Source of the DNA: Desulfovibrio sp. UIB00
GTDB lineage: Bacteria > Desulfobacterota > Desulfovibrionia > Desulfovibrionales > Desulfovibrionaceae
Direction of reading: 5' to 3'
Assembly (NCBI RefSeq): GCF_022508225.1
Contig: NZ_JAETXJ010000005.1
Span: 62,001 to 126,000, forward strand
Length of the DNA stretch: 64,000 nt
In this document: positions 8,644-16,260 of the stretch, piece by piece
Layout: the number at the start of each line of letters is the position of its first letter
How positions within the stretch are numbered: position 1 is the stretch's first letter
Notes under the pieces: generated by a model
Told to the model about the DNA's origin: nothing
The model's input: only the letters and a program-made list of their open reading frames with translations
Database searches by the model: none
Position numbers and translations under genes: made by a program

Positions 8644-9421
8644 AAATATGGAGCTGTCCCTGCGCAGTCTGAGCCTGACCCCAGGCCGCGACAAGGCAGG
8701 CCAGCCGGAAAAGACGCAGATTCACTTCCGCCCCGGTGAAATCACGGCCCTGTTGGGGCCAACGGGCGCTGGCAAGAGCCGCTTTTTGAGCGATATTGAG
8801 TCGCTGGCCGCAGGCGATACCCCAACTGGCCGCACCGTATTGCTCAACGGCGCGGAACCCGATGAAGATACGCGCTTTGACCTACAGGGGCGGCTGGTGG
8901 CCCAGCTGACCCAGAACATGAATTTTGTGCTGGACATGGGCGTGCTAGATTTTTTGCGCACCCACGCGCTAAGCCGCGAGGTGCCAGACCCTGAAGCCGC
9001 TGCGGCCAGGGTTTTTGCCGCCGCCAATGAACTGGCTGGCGAATCCTTTGACGGGTGTACGCAGTTGACCCAGCTTTCCGGCGGGCAGTCGCGAGCCCTG
9101 ATGATTGCGGATACAGCCCTGCTCAGCTGGTCGCCCGTGCTGCTCATTGACGAAATTGAAAATGCCGGAGTGGACAAGCGCAAGGCCCTTGATCTGCTGC
9201 TGGCCTCGGATAAGATTATTGTCATGGCAACGCACGATCCCGTGCTGGCTTTGGCGGCAGACAGGCGACTGGTGTTCGAGCAGGGGGCCGTGGCATCGGT
9301 GCTGGCGCGTACCCCGGCGGAGGATGTCCTTCTGGCTCGGCTGGAAGAGATGGAGCGGCAGTGGTCTGAGGTGCGCGAGGCTCTGCGCAAAGGGGCGGAC
9401 ATGTCCCCCTGGGTTCTTTAG
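8633..9421 (+). CDS. ABC-type ATPase of the SBP-GTPase-ABC operon
   Basis: This 262-residue protein is an ABC nucleotide-binding domain with Walker A GPTGAGKS (42-49), signature LSGGQ, Walker B VLLIDEIEN and switch histidine in ATHD. The glutamate after the Walker B aspartate is present, so ATP hydrolysis is expected. The C-terminal 40 residues are helical and charged. No transmembrane partner is encoded here. GAGAGGG precedes the ATG at 8633, and a second in-frame ATG at 8648 is possible. The close coupling to a GTPase and a leaderless binding protein argues for a soluble ATP-driven machine or for a permease encoded elsewhere. Confidence 0.85.
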   Translation: MERENMELSLRSLSLTPGRDKAGQPEKTQIHFRPGEITALLGPTGAGKSRFLSDIESLAAGDTPTGRTVLLNGAEPDEDTRFDLQGRLVAQLTQNMNFVLDMGVLDFLRTHALSREVPDPEAAAARVFAAANELAGESFDGCTQLTQLSGGQSRALMIADTALLSWSPVLLIDEIENAGVDKRKALDLLLASDKIIVMATHDPVLALAADRRLVFEQGAVASVLARTPAEDVLLARLEEMERQWSEVREALRKGADMSPWVL

Positions 9422-9529
9422 CTGGTATTTTTTGCGGGGGGAAACGCCCCGTACCAATAGTCATATGCTTTACTTGCAGTTTTAACAGGCTCTGTCTGAA
9501 GCAGGGCAAGAGCAGAATGTGCAATATGT

Positions 9530-9569
9530 CAAAGGCAGAGGCCGCCCCAAGGGACGGCCTCTGCCTTTG
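9530..9569. terminator. Bidirectional terminator between ABC ATPase and 63-aa gene
   Basis: A perfect 15-bp stem CAAAGGCAGAGGCCG (9530-9544) pairs with 9555-9569 around a 10-nt loop. Short T-rich stretches follow on both strands. The genes on either side converge on it. Confidence 0.75.
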
Positions 9570-9589
9570 TATATCTTGTGAAACGAACG

Positions 9590-9781
9590 TTATTTTTTTT
9601 CAAACATCTCGATCTGGGCAACCACCATGCGGCTGAACACGGCGGCAATGCTCTCTGCATCCACAGTGGCGGAGCCGGAACCGGCAAAGGCTTCGGCCAC
9701 CTTTTGCGCATTGCTCACCATGGTGGAGAAAATCTGCGGGGTCACATTGGCGTTCATGGCGCGCTGATAGGTGGAATCCAT
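9590..9781 (-). CDS. Small protein of unknown function, 63 aa
   Basis: A 63-residue frame starts at an ATG with AAAGGA 6 nt upstream and ends next to the convergent terminator. The protein (MDSTYQRAMNANVTPQIF at the start, ending in MFEKK) is amphipathic and probably helical, with no cysteines or membrane segment. It lies 87 nt downstream of hypE on the same strand and may be co-transcribed. I do not recognise the family. The good ribosome site and the terminator immediately after the stop support a real gene. Confidence 0.62.
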   Translation of the reverse strand: MDSTYQRAMNANVTPQIFSTMVSNAQKVAEAFAGSGSATVDAESIAAVFSRMVVAQIEMFEKK

Positions 9782-9868
9782 ATTTTTTCCTTTCAGGCGG
9801 GAGGCTCCCGCATTCAGTTGACACAAAGAGAACAGTTCCAGGGGGCAAAAGAACCGTAGTGGCATGCC

Positions 9869-10873
9869 CTAACAGATGCGGGGCAACTGCGCGCCCTCCA
9901 GCATACCCAGCAGGCGGCGGCCCCCTATGAGGGTTTGCAGCGCCACCTGCGCCTTGCCTTCCGTTACCGTGCCGATGCGGGCCGCTTCCTTGCCGTAGGG
10001 CGAGCGGCGCATGGCCTCAAGGGCTGCTTCTGCGCTGCTTTCGGGCACAATGCAGATGCACTTGCCTTCGTTGGCAAGGTACAGAGGATCCATGCCGAGG
10101 AAGGAACAGCCGTTGCGCACGGCTTCGTGAACGGGAACGCTGGCCTCGTCAAGCAGGATGGACACCTGCGACTGCTCGGCGATTTCGTTGAGCGTGGTGG
10201 CAAGCCCGCCGCGAGTGGGGTCGCGCAGCACATGCACCTCGCCCACAGTGTTGATGATGTCTTCAATCATGTGGTTCAGCGGGGCGGAGTCCGAGGCCAC
10301 GTCCGTAAGGAAGGACAGGCCTTCGCGGCTGCCCATGACCGTGAGACCGTGGTCGCCCATGGCTCCGCTGACCAGTACTACATCGCCGGGTCGGGCATTG
10401 TGCCCCGAGGGCGAGGGCGAGGCAAACACCTGCCCGATGCCTGTGGTATTGATGAAAATCTTGTCGCAAGCACCGCGCGGCACAACCTTGGTGTCGCCCG
10501 TCACAATGCTCACCCCGGCCTCGCGGGCTGCCGCGCCCATGTCGGCCACAACGCGCTCGAGGGTTTCGAGGGGCAGGCCTTCTTCAAGGATAAATCCGCA
10601 GCTCAGGTAGCGGGGCCGCGCGCCCAGCATTGCAACGTCGTTGACGGTGCCGTGCACAGCCAGACTGCCGATGCTGCCGCCTGCGAAAAACAGGGGCGTC
10701 ACCGTGTAGGAATCGGTACTCATGGCCAGCGGGCCGGAAAGATCGGTCAAAAGCGCTGCATCGTCCATGCGTTCCAGCAGGGGATTGGCAAAATGGCGCA
10801 TGAAGCACTGGGCAATAAGGCGCTGCGAGGCTCTGCCGCCGCTGCCAGCATCAAGAAGAAGGCACTCGTCCAT
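9869..10873 (-). CDS. hypE: Hydrogenase maturation protein HypE
   Basis: The 334-residue protein belongs to the PurM/AIR-synthase-like family and ends in PRIC. The terminal cysteine is the residue that is carbamoylated by HypF and dehydrated to the thiocyanate donating CN- to the [NiFe] centre. GSGGRASQRLI near the N-terminus and the TGDTKVVPRG block are also typical. The start codon shares one base with the hypD stop (TAATG), and CGGAG precedes it. HypE works with HypC, HypD and HypF; only hypD is adjacent here. Confidence 0.96.
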   Translation of the reverse strand: MDECLLLDAGSGGRASQRLIAQCFMRHFANPLLERMDDAALLTDLSGPLAMSTDSYTVTPLFFAGGSIGSLAVHGTVNDVAMLGARPRYLSCGFILEEGLPLETLERVVADMGAAAREAGVSIVTGDTKVVPRGACDKIFINTTGIGQVFASPSPSGHNARPGDVVLVSGAMGDHGLTVMGSREGLSFLTDVASDSAPLNHMIEDIINTVGEVHVLRDPTRGGLATTLNEIAEQSQVSILLDEASVPVHEAVRNGCSFLGMDPLYLANEGKCICIVPESSAEAALEAMRRSPYGKEAARIGTVTEGKAQVALQTLIGGRRLLGMLEGAQLPRIC

Positions 10874-11964
10874 TATCGCTCCGAATATTTAAAGTAGGCC
10901 GCGCAACTGCCCTCGGTGGAAACCATACAGGGGCCAACGGGGTTGGCTGGGGTGCAGCGCTTGCCGAAAAGCGGGCAGTCCGGCGGGGTAATGCGCCCCT
11001 TGAGCACATCGCCGCAGCGACAGCCGGGCAGGGGGGGGACATCCGGCAAGGTGAGGTCAAGGCGCTTCATGGCGTCCATGCTCTCATATTCCGGGCGCAG
11101 GGCCAGGCCGCTCTGGGGTATGCGGCCTATGCCGCGCCACAGGGCGTCCGCCGGTTGGAAAAACTGTTCCAGCAGGGCGCGGGCGCGGGGGTTGCCCGTG
11201 TCGTCCACGGCGCGGGGATAGGCATTGACCACATCGGGCTTGCCGTCGCGCATCTGCTCGGCCATGAGGCAGAGGGCCAGCAGAATGTCGGCGGGCTGGA
11301 AGCCGCCCACAATGCCGGGAACATGAAAATCGCGCGCCAGAAAGGCGTAAGGCTCCAGCCCAAGAATGGTGGAAACGTGCCCCGGCAGCAAAAAGGCTTC
11401 TACGCCGCACTGGCTGTCTTCAAGCAGGATACGCAGGGCAGGGGGCACAAGCTTGTGCAGGGAGAGCACGCAGAAGTTGTTCAGCCCGCGCTGCTGGGCG
11501 GTGAGCAGGGTGGCGGCCACGGTGGGGGCGGTGGTTTCAAAACCAATGCCCAGAAAAACCACTGTATCGCCGGGGTTGGCCGCCGCAAGGGTCAGAGCGT
11601 CCAGCGGCGAATAGACAATTTCAACCCGCGCGCCCTGGGCCTGAGCGTGTTTGAGGCTGAGGCCGCCGGGGCCGGGCACGCGCAAAAGGTCGCCAAAAGT
11701 GGCTATGATGACGCGGTCACGGCCCGCAAGCTCAAGAAAAGCAGCTACTTCCGCATCGTGCGTGACGCATACGGGGCAGCCGGGGCCGGAAAGGTGCGTT
11801 ACCGATTTGGGCAGGAGCGAGCGCAGGCCGCTCTGGAAGATGGCAACTGTATGGGTGCCGCACACTTCCATGAAACGCATTGTGCGACCATCAAGGGCGC
11901 GGTTAAGGCGATCAAGAAGGCTGTGGCACAGTTGCGGATTCTGAAAGGCGGTTTCCAGTTGCAT
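10873..11964 (-). CDS. hypD: Hydrogenase maturation protein HypD
   Basis: The 363-residue iron-sulfur protein assembles the Fe(CN)2CO unit with HypC. It has the conserved CGTHT (Cys35), GPGCPVC (Cys63, Cys66) and a Cys-rich C-terminal [4Fe-4S] region (GCRCGDVLKG, GPCMVSTEGSCAAY). I chose the ATG at 11964: AAAGGA is 6 nt before it, whereas the ATG at 11970 directly abuts that site. It is translationally coupled to hypE. The 346-bp upstream region contains two long palindromes and no gene. Confidence 0.96.
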   Translation of the reverse strand: MQLETAFQNPQLCHSLLDRLNRALDGRTMRFMEVCGTHTVAIFQSGLRSLLPKSVTHLSGPGCPVCVTHDAEVAAFLELAGRDRVIIATFGDLLRVPGPGGLSLKHAQAQGARVEIVYSPLDALTLAAANPGDTVVFLGIGFETTAPTVAATLLTAQQRGLNNFCVLSLHKLVPPALRILLEDSQCGVEAFLLPGHVSTILGLEPYAFLARDFHVPGIVGGFQPADILLALCLMAEQMRDGKPDVVNAYPRAVDDTGNPRARALLEQFFQPADALWRGIGRIPQSGLALRPEYESMDAMKRLDLTLPDVPPLPGCRCGDVLKGRITPPDCPLFGKRCTPANPVGPCMVSTEGSCAAYFKYSER

Positions 11965-12032
11965 GGGCATTCCTTTTTTGCGGCCCGCAGGGGATCGGCG
12001 GGCAAAACTCTGGCGGCATTCTCCGGGGCAAA

Positions 12033-12130
12033 GGCTCGGCCATTACTGGCGGTTCCGGCAAGGAGAAAGGCTTTTTACCTGCAACGCATGTGCTGCATCC
12101 AGCAGGAATAAAAAGCCTTTCTGCCGAGCC
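12033..12130. repeat. Long interrupted palindrome upstream of hypD
   Basis: The right arm 12109-12130 (22 nt) is fully complementary to 12033-12040 plus 12064-12077. The left arm therefore carries a 23-nt insertion. The inner stem GAAAGGCTTTTTA/TAAAAAGCCTTTC (12065-12077 with 12109-12121) is perfect. The minus strand shows poly-T within the stem, so it may also slow or terminate transcription. Confidence 0.7.
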
Positions 12131-12163
12131 TTGAATGTAAAATGGTTGTGTGTATCAGGTCCA

Positions 12164-12310
12164 TGATATGTTAACAATATGAGAAATTTTGTTCCCTGCC
12201 AAGGAAGTAAGCCTTTTTATGGAGAGAGTGTACTGCTTCGGTACTCGACCGGAATAAAAAGGCTTCCTGACGCAGGCAGGGGGCAACAGGGCCATATTGT
12301 TAATATATCA
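12164..12310. repeat. 147-bp MITE-like nested palindrome between argC and hypD
   Basis: Outer arms TGATATGTTAACAATATG (12164-12181) and 12293-12310 match at 17 of 18 positions in inverse. Inside lie GTTCCCTGCC/GGCAGGGGGCAAC, then GGAAG..AGCCTTTTTAT/ATAAAAAGGCTTCC (12203-12220 with 12254-12267), and an apical GTAC..GTAC loop. The whole element folds into one imperfect hairpin. It abuts the argC stop codon exactly. A miniature inverted-repeat element or a structured RNA are both possible. Confidence 0.65.
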
Positions 12311-13366
12311 TTAGGCCAGCGGGGCCAAAGTATTGAGGCCCGTTTCTACCGGCAGCCCGCACATGAGGTTGGCGTTGGCCATGGCCTGACCGGATGCGCC
12401 CCTGCACAGGTTGTCGATGGCAGAAACGATGATGAGCCGCCCCGTACGGGGGTCTACCACAAGACCCAGATCGCAGAACATGCTGCCGCGCACAAAACGC
12501 GTTTCCGGCAGCGCTCCCTTGGGCAGAATGCGAACCCACGGGCTGTGTTCCCACGTGCGGGTAAAGACCTCGCGCACTTCATCCAGGCTGGTGGCGGGGT
12601 TTTTGAGCTTGGTATAGATGGTGGACAAAATGCCCCTGTTGGTGGGCAAGATGTGCGTGTTGAACGAAATCCGCATGTCGTGGCCCGCCAGCAGGCTGAG
12701 TTCCTGTTCGATTTCCGGCGTATGCCGGTGCGTGGGCAGGCCGTAGGCGCGGAAATTGTCGGAAATCTCGCAGAACAACGTAGGCACTGCTGCCTTGCGG
12801 CCAGCGCCCGTGGCCCCGGATTTGGCGTCCACTACAATGTCATCGGTATGCACGAGGTCATTCTTGATGGCGGCGTACAGGCCCAGTATCACCGAGGTGG
12901 GGTAGCAACCTGGGTTGGCGATAAGTTTCGCACCTGCGATTTCAGCCGCATATAGTTCGGGCAGGCCGTACACGGCCTTGTGCAGCAGATCAGTGCATAC
13001 GTGCTCGCGCTTGTACCATGTGGCATATGTTTCTGGGTCGCGCAGGCGAAAATCCGCCGAGAGGTCAACAACTTTCACCCCGGCGCGCAGCAGCATTTCA
13101 GCCATGTCCATGGCTGTGCCTGCGGGCACGGCAAGAAAGACCACATCGCACTGACGGGCGGCTTCCTGCGGGTCAAAAACGCTGATGACCACATCCGCGC
13201 CGGGCATGTGGTTCAGAAAAGGATAGAAATCCCCCAGCCGTTTGCCCGATTCTGCCCGCGAACAGGCCATGGCAAGCCGCATGGAAGGATGGCTCACGAG
13301 AAGCCGCGTCAGTTCCATGCCCGCGTAGCCGGTAATGCCCACCAGACCCACATTGATTGTCTTCAT
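12311..13366 (-). CDS. argC: N-acetyl-gamma-glutamyl-phosphate reductase
   Basis: The 351-residue enzyme reduces N-acetylglutamyl phosphate to the semialdehyde with NADPH in arginine synthesis. The Rossmann motif GITGYAGMEL is at residues 10-19, and NPGCYPTS carries the catalytic cysteine. The length and C-terminal GASGQAMAN region are typical. AAGGAT lies upstream of the ATG. No other arginine genes are adjacent. The stop codon lies at the edge of the 147-bp palindrome. Confidence 0.96.
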   Translation of the reverse strand: MKTINVGLVGITGYAGMELTRLLVSHPSMRLAMACSRAESGKRLGDFYPFLNHMPGADVVISVFDPQEAARQCDVVFLAVPAGTAMDMAEMLLRAGVKVVDLSADFRLRDPETYATWYKREHVCTDLLHKAVYGLPELYAAEIAGAKLIANPGCYPTSVILGLYAAIKNDLVHTDDIVVDAKSGATGAGRKAAVPTLFCEISDNFRAYGLPTHRHTPEIEQELSLLAGHDMRISFNTHILPTNRGILSTIYTKLKNPATSLDEVREVFTRTWEHSPWVRILPKGALPETRFVRGSMFCDLGLVVDPRTGRLIIVSAIDNLCRGASGQAMANANLMCGLPVETGLNTLAPLA

Positions 13367-13460
13367 GCCACCGATCCTTTGGAAACTATGGTCGATAGTA
13401 GTGACGGAGCCGCGCCACGCAGACGGCAGATTGCCGCTGGCCGTGCCGCACCGCAGAGCC

Positions 13461-13775
13461 TTAAGCTTTTTTTGACTGACAGGCGCAGTCCGGGCCGCAC
13501 TTCATCACGAACTTCATGCGCAGCTCGTAGAGGATGCTCTCCAGCAGCTTTCGCTCCTGTTCTTCCAGTCCATTTTCAGTTTTGGCGCGCAGCATTTCCA
13601 GTACATCAATGCTGTGCTTTGCCAGCGGCAGGTTTGTTTCCGTACCGCCGGTTTCGGGATTGGGCACCTCGCCCAGATGCACCAATGCCGATGACGCCAG
13701 CGAAATGATAAAGGTCGAAAACGTCACTTCCGGCATGGGGCCATCGGCCTTGCAGCCGCAGTTATTGTCACTCAT
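13461..13775 (-). CDS. DUF1844 family protein
   Basis: The 104-residue protein matches the DUF1844 pattern: FSTFIISLASSALVHLGEVPNP followed by LAKHSIDVLEMLRAKTENGL and a C-terminal helix. It begins with CGCK and ends CGPDCACQSKKA, a Cys-rich tail that could bind a metal or cluster. GAGGT precedes the ATG. The function of the family is unknown. It lies 94 nt upstream of argC on the same strand. Confidence 0.88.
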   Translation of the reverse strand: MSDNNCGCKADGPMPEVTFSTFIISLASSALVHLGEVPNPETGGTETNLPLAKHSIDVLEMLRAKTENGLEEQERKLLESILYELRMKFVMKCGPDCACQSKKA

Positions 13776-13875
13776 GGCGACCTCGTGGCACGTAAACGGT
13801 TACGGTAACTGCAATTTGCGCCAAATGCCTGCGTCCAACATACAAGCTTTTACCGCCAGCGCAAGGGCTTGCGCC

Positions 13876-15060
13876 CTAGCTGTGGATCAGCGGCAGCGGC
13901 TCGCCTGGTTTGCCCGCCAGGGCCATGCGATAAGCTGCCAGCGCTTCTTCAAGATAGTCACGCGAGCCGCAGTGTCCACCCGCTTCAATGATGCCCCGGT
14001 TAAGGGCATGCAGCCCGGCCACCAGATCGGCCCAGTCCACCCAGCCCATATGGCCTATGCGCACCATGCGGCCCTTCATGTGATCCTGACCGCCAGCCAT
14101 GCACACTCCGTAGTTATCCATGGCGATGCGCAGCACCTCGGCGCCGTCAACGCCCGCAGGCAGCATGACGCTGGTGATGCCCCAGGCAAAGTGGGTTTTG
14201 GCGTAAAGCTCAAGGCCCATGGCGGCAACGCCTGCACGGGCCAGCATGGTCAGCGCCCACTGCTTGGCGTAAATGGCTTCAAGACCGTTTTCCAGCAGCA
14301 TTTCAAGACTTTCGTCCAGGCCGACCACAAGGTTCACCGCAGAGGTGAACAATGTTTGCCCCTGAGCGATCTTGGCTCGTTCCTTGGGCAGGTTGAAATA
14401 GAAGCAGCCGGGCGTGACGCTTTCGGCCCTTTTCCATGCGCGGGGCGAGAGCGCCAGCAGCGCAAGGCCGGGGGGCAGCATGAGGCCTTTTTGCGAGCCG
14501 GTGACAAGGCAGTCAATACCCCACTGATCCATGGGGCAGGGCGCGAGGCTCACGGCAGAGATGCCGTCCACCAGCAGCAGAGTGTCGGTATCGCGGGTGA
14601 TGCGCGCCACTGCTTCCACAGGGTGCAGTACGCCGGTGGAGGTTTCGGAGTGCTGGATAAGCACCGCCGCGATGCCCGGATCGGCCTTGAGGGCCGTTGC
14701 AACGGCCTGCGGGTCAACGGCTTCGCCCCACGGCACTTCAAGTGTGGTGACTTCAAGCCCGCGCGAAACCGCGATCTCGCGCCAGCGCTGACCAAACTTG
14801 CCGCCCTCGACCACCAGTACCCGCTGGCCGGGGGTAAACAGACTGTACACCGCCGCCGTCATGGCGCCTGTGCCGGAACAGGAAAGGGGCAGAACCACAT
14901 CTGCGGTGCCGAACAGCACGCGCAGGCGCTCCTGAACCCGGCCCATCACGGCCTTGAATTCGCTTTTGCGGTGGTGGATCATGTCTTTGGCAAGCACAAG
15001 ACGTACGCGCTCCGGCAGAGGCGTGGGGCCAGGGGTGAGCAGGCGGACTTTGTTCAGCAT
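13876..15060 (-). CDS. Class V aminotransferase (alanine-glyoxylate / serine-pyruvate type)
   Basis: The 394-residue PLP enzyme has the N-terminal LLTPGPTPLPERV motif of alanine-glyoxylate aminotransferases, SGTGAMTAAVYSL (cofactor phosphate site), and TGSQKGLMLPPG with the Schiff-base lysine. It should transfer amino groups between small amino acids and glyoxylate or pyruvate. It starts 15 nt after the methyltransferase gene ends, with its ribosome site AAGGA overlapping that junction, so both are one operon. A short GC hairpin (13859-13874) follows the stop. Substrate choice cannot be read from sequence. Confidence 0.9.
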   Translation of the reverse strand: MLNKVRLLTPGPTPLPERVRLVLAKDMIHHRKSEFKAVMGRVQERLRVLFGTADVVLPLSCSGTGAMTAAVYSLFTPGQRVLVVEGGKFGQRWREIAVSRGLEVTTLEVPWGEAVDPQAVATALKADPGIAAVLIQHSETSTGVLHPVEAVARITRDTDTLLLVDGISAVSLAPCPMDQWGIDCLVTGSQKGLMLPPGLALLALSPRAWKRAESVTPGCFYFNLPKERAKIAQGQTLFTSAVNLVVGLDESLEMLLENGLEAIYAKQWALTMLARAGVAAMGLELYAKTHFAWGITSVMLPAGVDGAEVLRIAMDNYGVCMAGGQDHMKGRMVRIGHMGWVDWADLVAGLHALNRGIIEAGGHCGSRDYLEEALAAYRMALAGKPGEPLPLIHS

Positions 15061-15075
15061 GTCAAATCCTTCTAG

Positions 15076-16257
15076 TTACGCGCCCACTTGGGCGATAAAG
15101 CACTTCAGATAGGCCGTTTCGGGCATGGCGGCGTGGATGGGATGATCCGGCCCCTGGCCCCCGGCAAAAAGAATACGGGCATGCAGTTTGCGCTTGGCGG
15201 CGGCCTGCGTCAAGCAAGCGCGCAAAGACTGCGTTTCAAGATGGTGCGAACAGGACGAGGTTGCAAGTATGCCCCCCGGCGCCAGCAGTTGCACGGCCAG
15301 ATCATTGGCCTGCTTATAGGCCGCCAGGCCAAGGGCCGCGTCCTTGCGGCGCTTGATGAAGGCCGGGGGATCAAGGCTGATGGCCTGAAAGCGGCGGCCC
15401 TCGTCGCGCATCTGGCGCAGCAGGTCAAAGGCGTCGCCGCACAGGGTTTGGGCTTCGCAGCCGGGGGCGTTGGCTCGGGCGTTTTCTTCCGCAAAGGCGA
15501 GCGCCAGGGCCGAGGCGTCCACAAAGGTGACGGAGCGCGCCCCCGCAGCTGCTGCGGTAACGCCGAACCCGCCAACATAGCTGAAAATATCCAGCACGTC
15601 GGCATCCTTGGCATAGCGCGCCAGTTCCGCCCTGTTGGGGCGCTGGTCGTAAAACCAGCCGGTTTTCTGGCCTGTGGCGCAGGGCGCGAAAAAGCGGCAG
15701 CCGTTTTCCGGCACTTCCAGCCTTTCGGGCAACAGGCCTTCGCTCTCTTGCTCGCGGGAGAGGTTTTCAAGCCCGCGCGCGGCAAGGTCGTTGGCCCAGA
15801 GAATGGACGTGGGGCGCAGCAGCGTGTGCAGGGCAGCTGTGAGCGCCTCACGCCTTTGTTCCATGCCCGCAGTGGTGACCTGTACGGTCAGGTGGTCGCC
15901 GTAACGGTCAATGACCAGACCGGGCAAAAAATCGCCCTCGCCGTGGCAAAGCCTGTACCAGGGGCCGGGATAGAGGCGCTGGCGCAGGGCCAGTGCCGAT
16001 TCCAGCCTTTGGGTCAGCAGGGCTTCGTCCAGTTCCACATCGGGCTTGCGGCTGTGCAGGCGGGCGCAGATAAGCGAAGCCGAGTTGACGCACACGCTGC
16101 CAAGGGGCGCGCCGCGCCAGTCGCACAGTGTCGCGGATTCACCGGGGGCAAAGTCGGTGAGCGGGCTTTGTTTTACGTCCACCTCATTGGCGAAAATCCA
16201 GAGATGCCCGGCGCGCAGACGCCGATCTTCATTTTTTTTGAGACAGAGTTTGCGCAT
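15076..16257 (-). CDS. rlmI: RlmI-like 23S rRNA (cytosine-C5) methyltransferase
   Basis: The 393-residue protein has an N-terminal PUA domain (about residues 1-80), an EEHUD-like linker and a Rossmann SAM domain. VLDIFSYVGGFGVTAA is the SAM loop, DPPAF motif IV, and SCSHH carries the catalytic cysteine in motif VI. This architecture is that of RlmI, which makes m5C1962 in 23S rRNA. It is flanked at 3 and 18 nt by genes on the same strand. The exact target nucleotide is inferred from the family only. Confidence 0.88.
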   Translation of the reverse strand: MRKLCLKKNEDRRLRAGHLWIFANEVDVKQSPLTDFAPGESATLCDWRGAPLGSVCVNSASLICARLHSRKPDVELDEALLTQRLESALALRQRLYPGPWYRLCHGEGDFLPGLVIDRYGDHLTVQVTTAGMEQRREALTAALHTLLRPTSILWANDLAARGLENLSREQESEGLLPERLEVPENGCRFFAPCATGQKTGWFYDQRPNRAELARYAKDADVLDIFSYVGGFGVTAAAAGARSVTFVDASALALAFAEENARANAPGCEAQTLCGDAFDLLRQMRDEGRRFQAISLDPPAFIKRRKDAALGLAAYKQANDLAVQLLAPGGILATSSCSHHLETQSLRACLTQAAAKRKLHARILFAGGQGPDHPIHAAMPETAYLKCFIAQVGA

Positions 16258-16260
16258 ATG

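Noticed and set aside
13534-15075. 513-aa plus-strand open frame
   Set aside because: It is a shadow of the DUF1844 and aminotransferase genes, with no recognisable motif.
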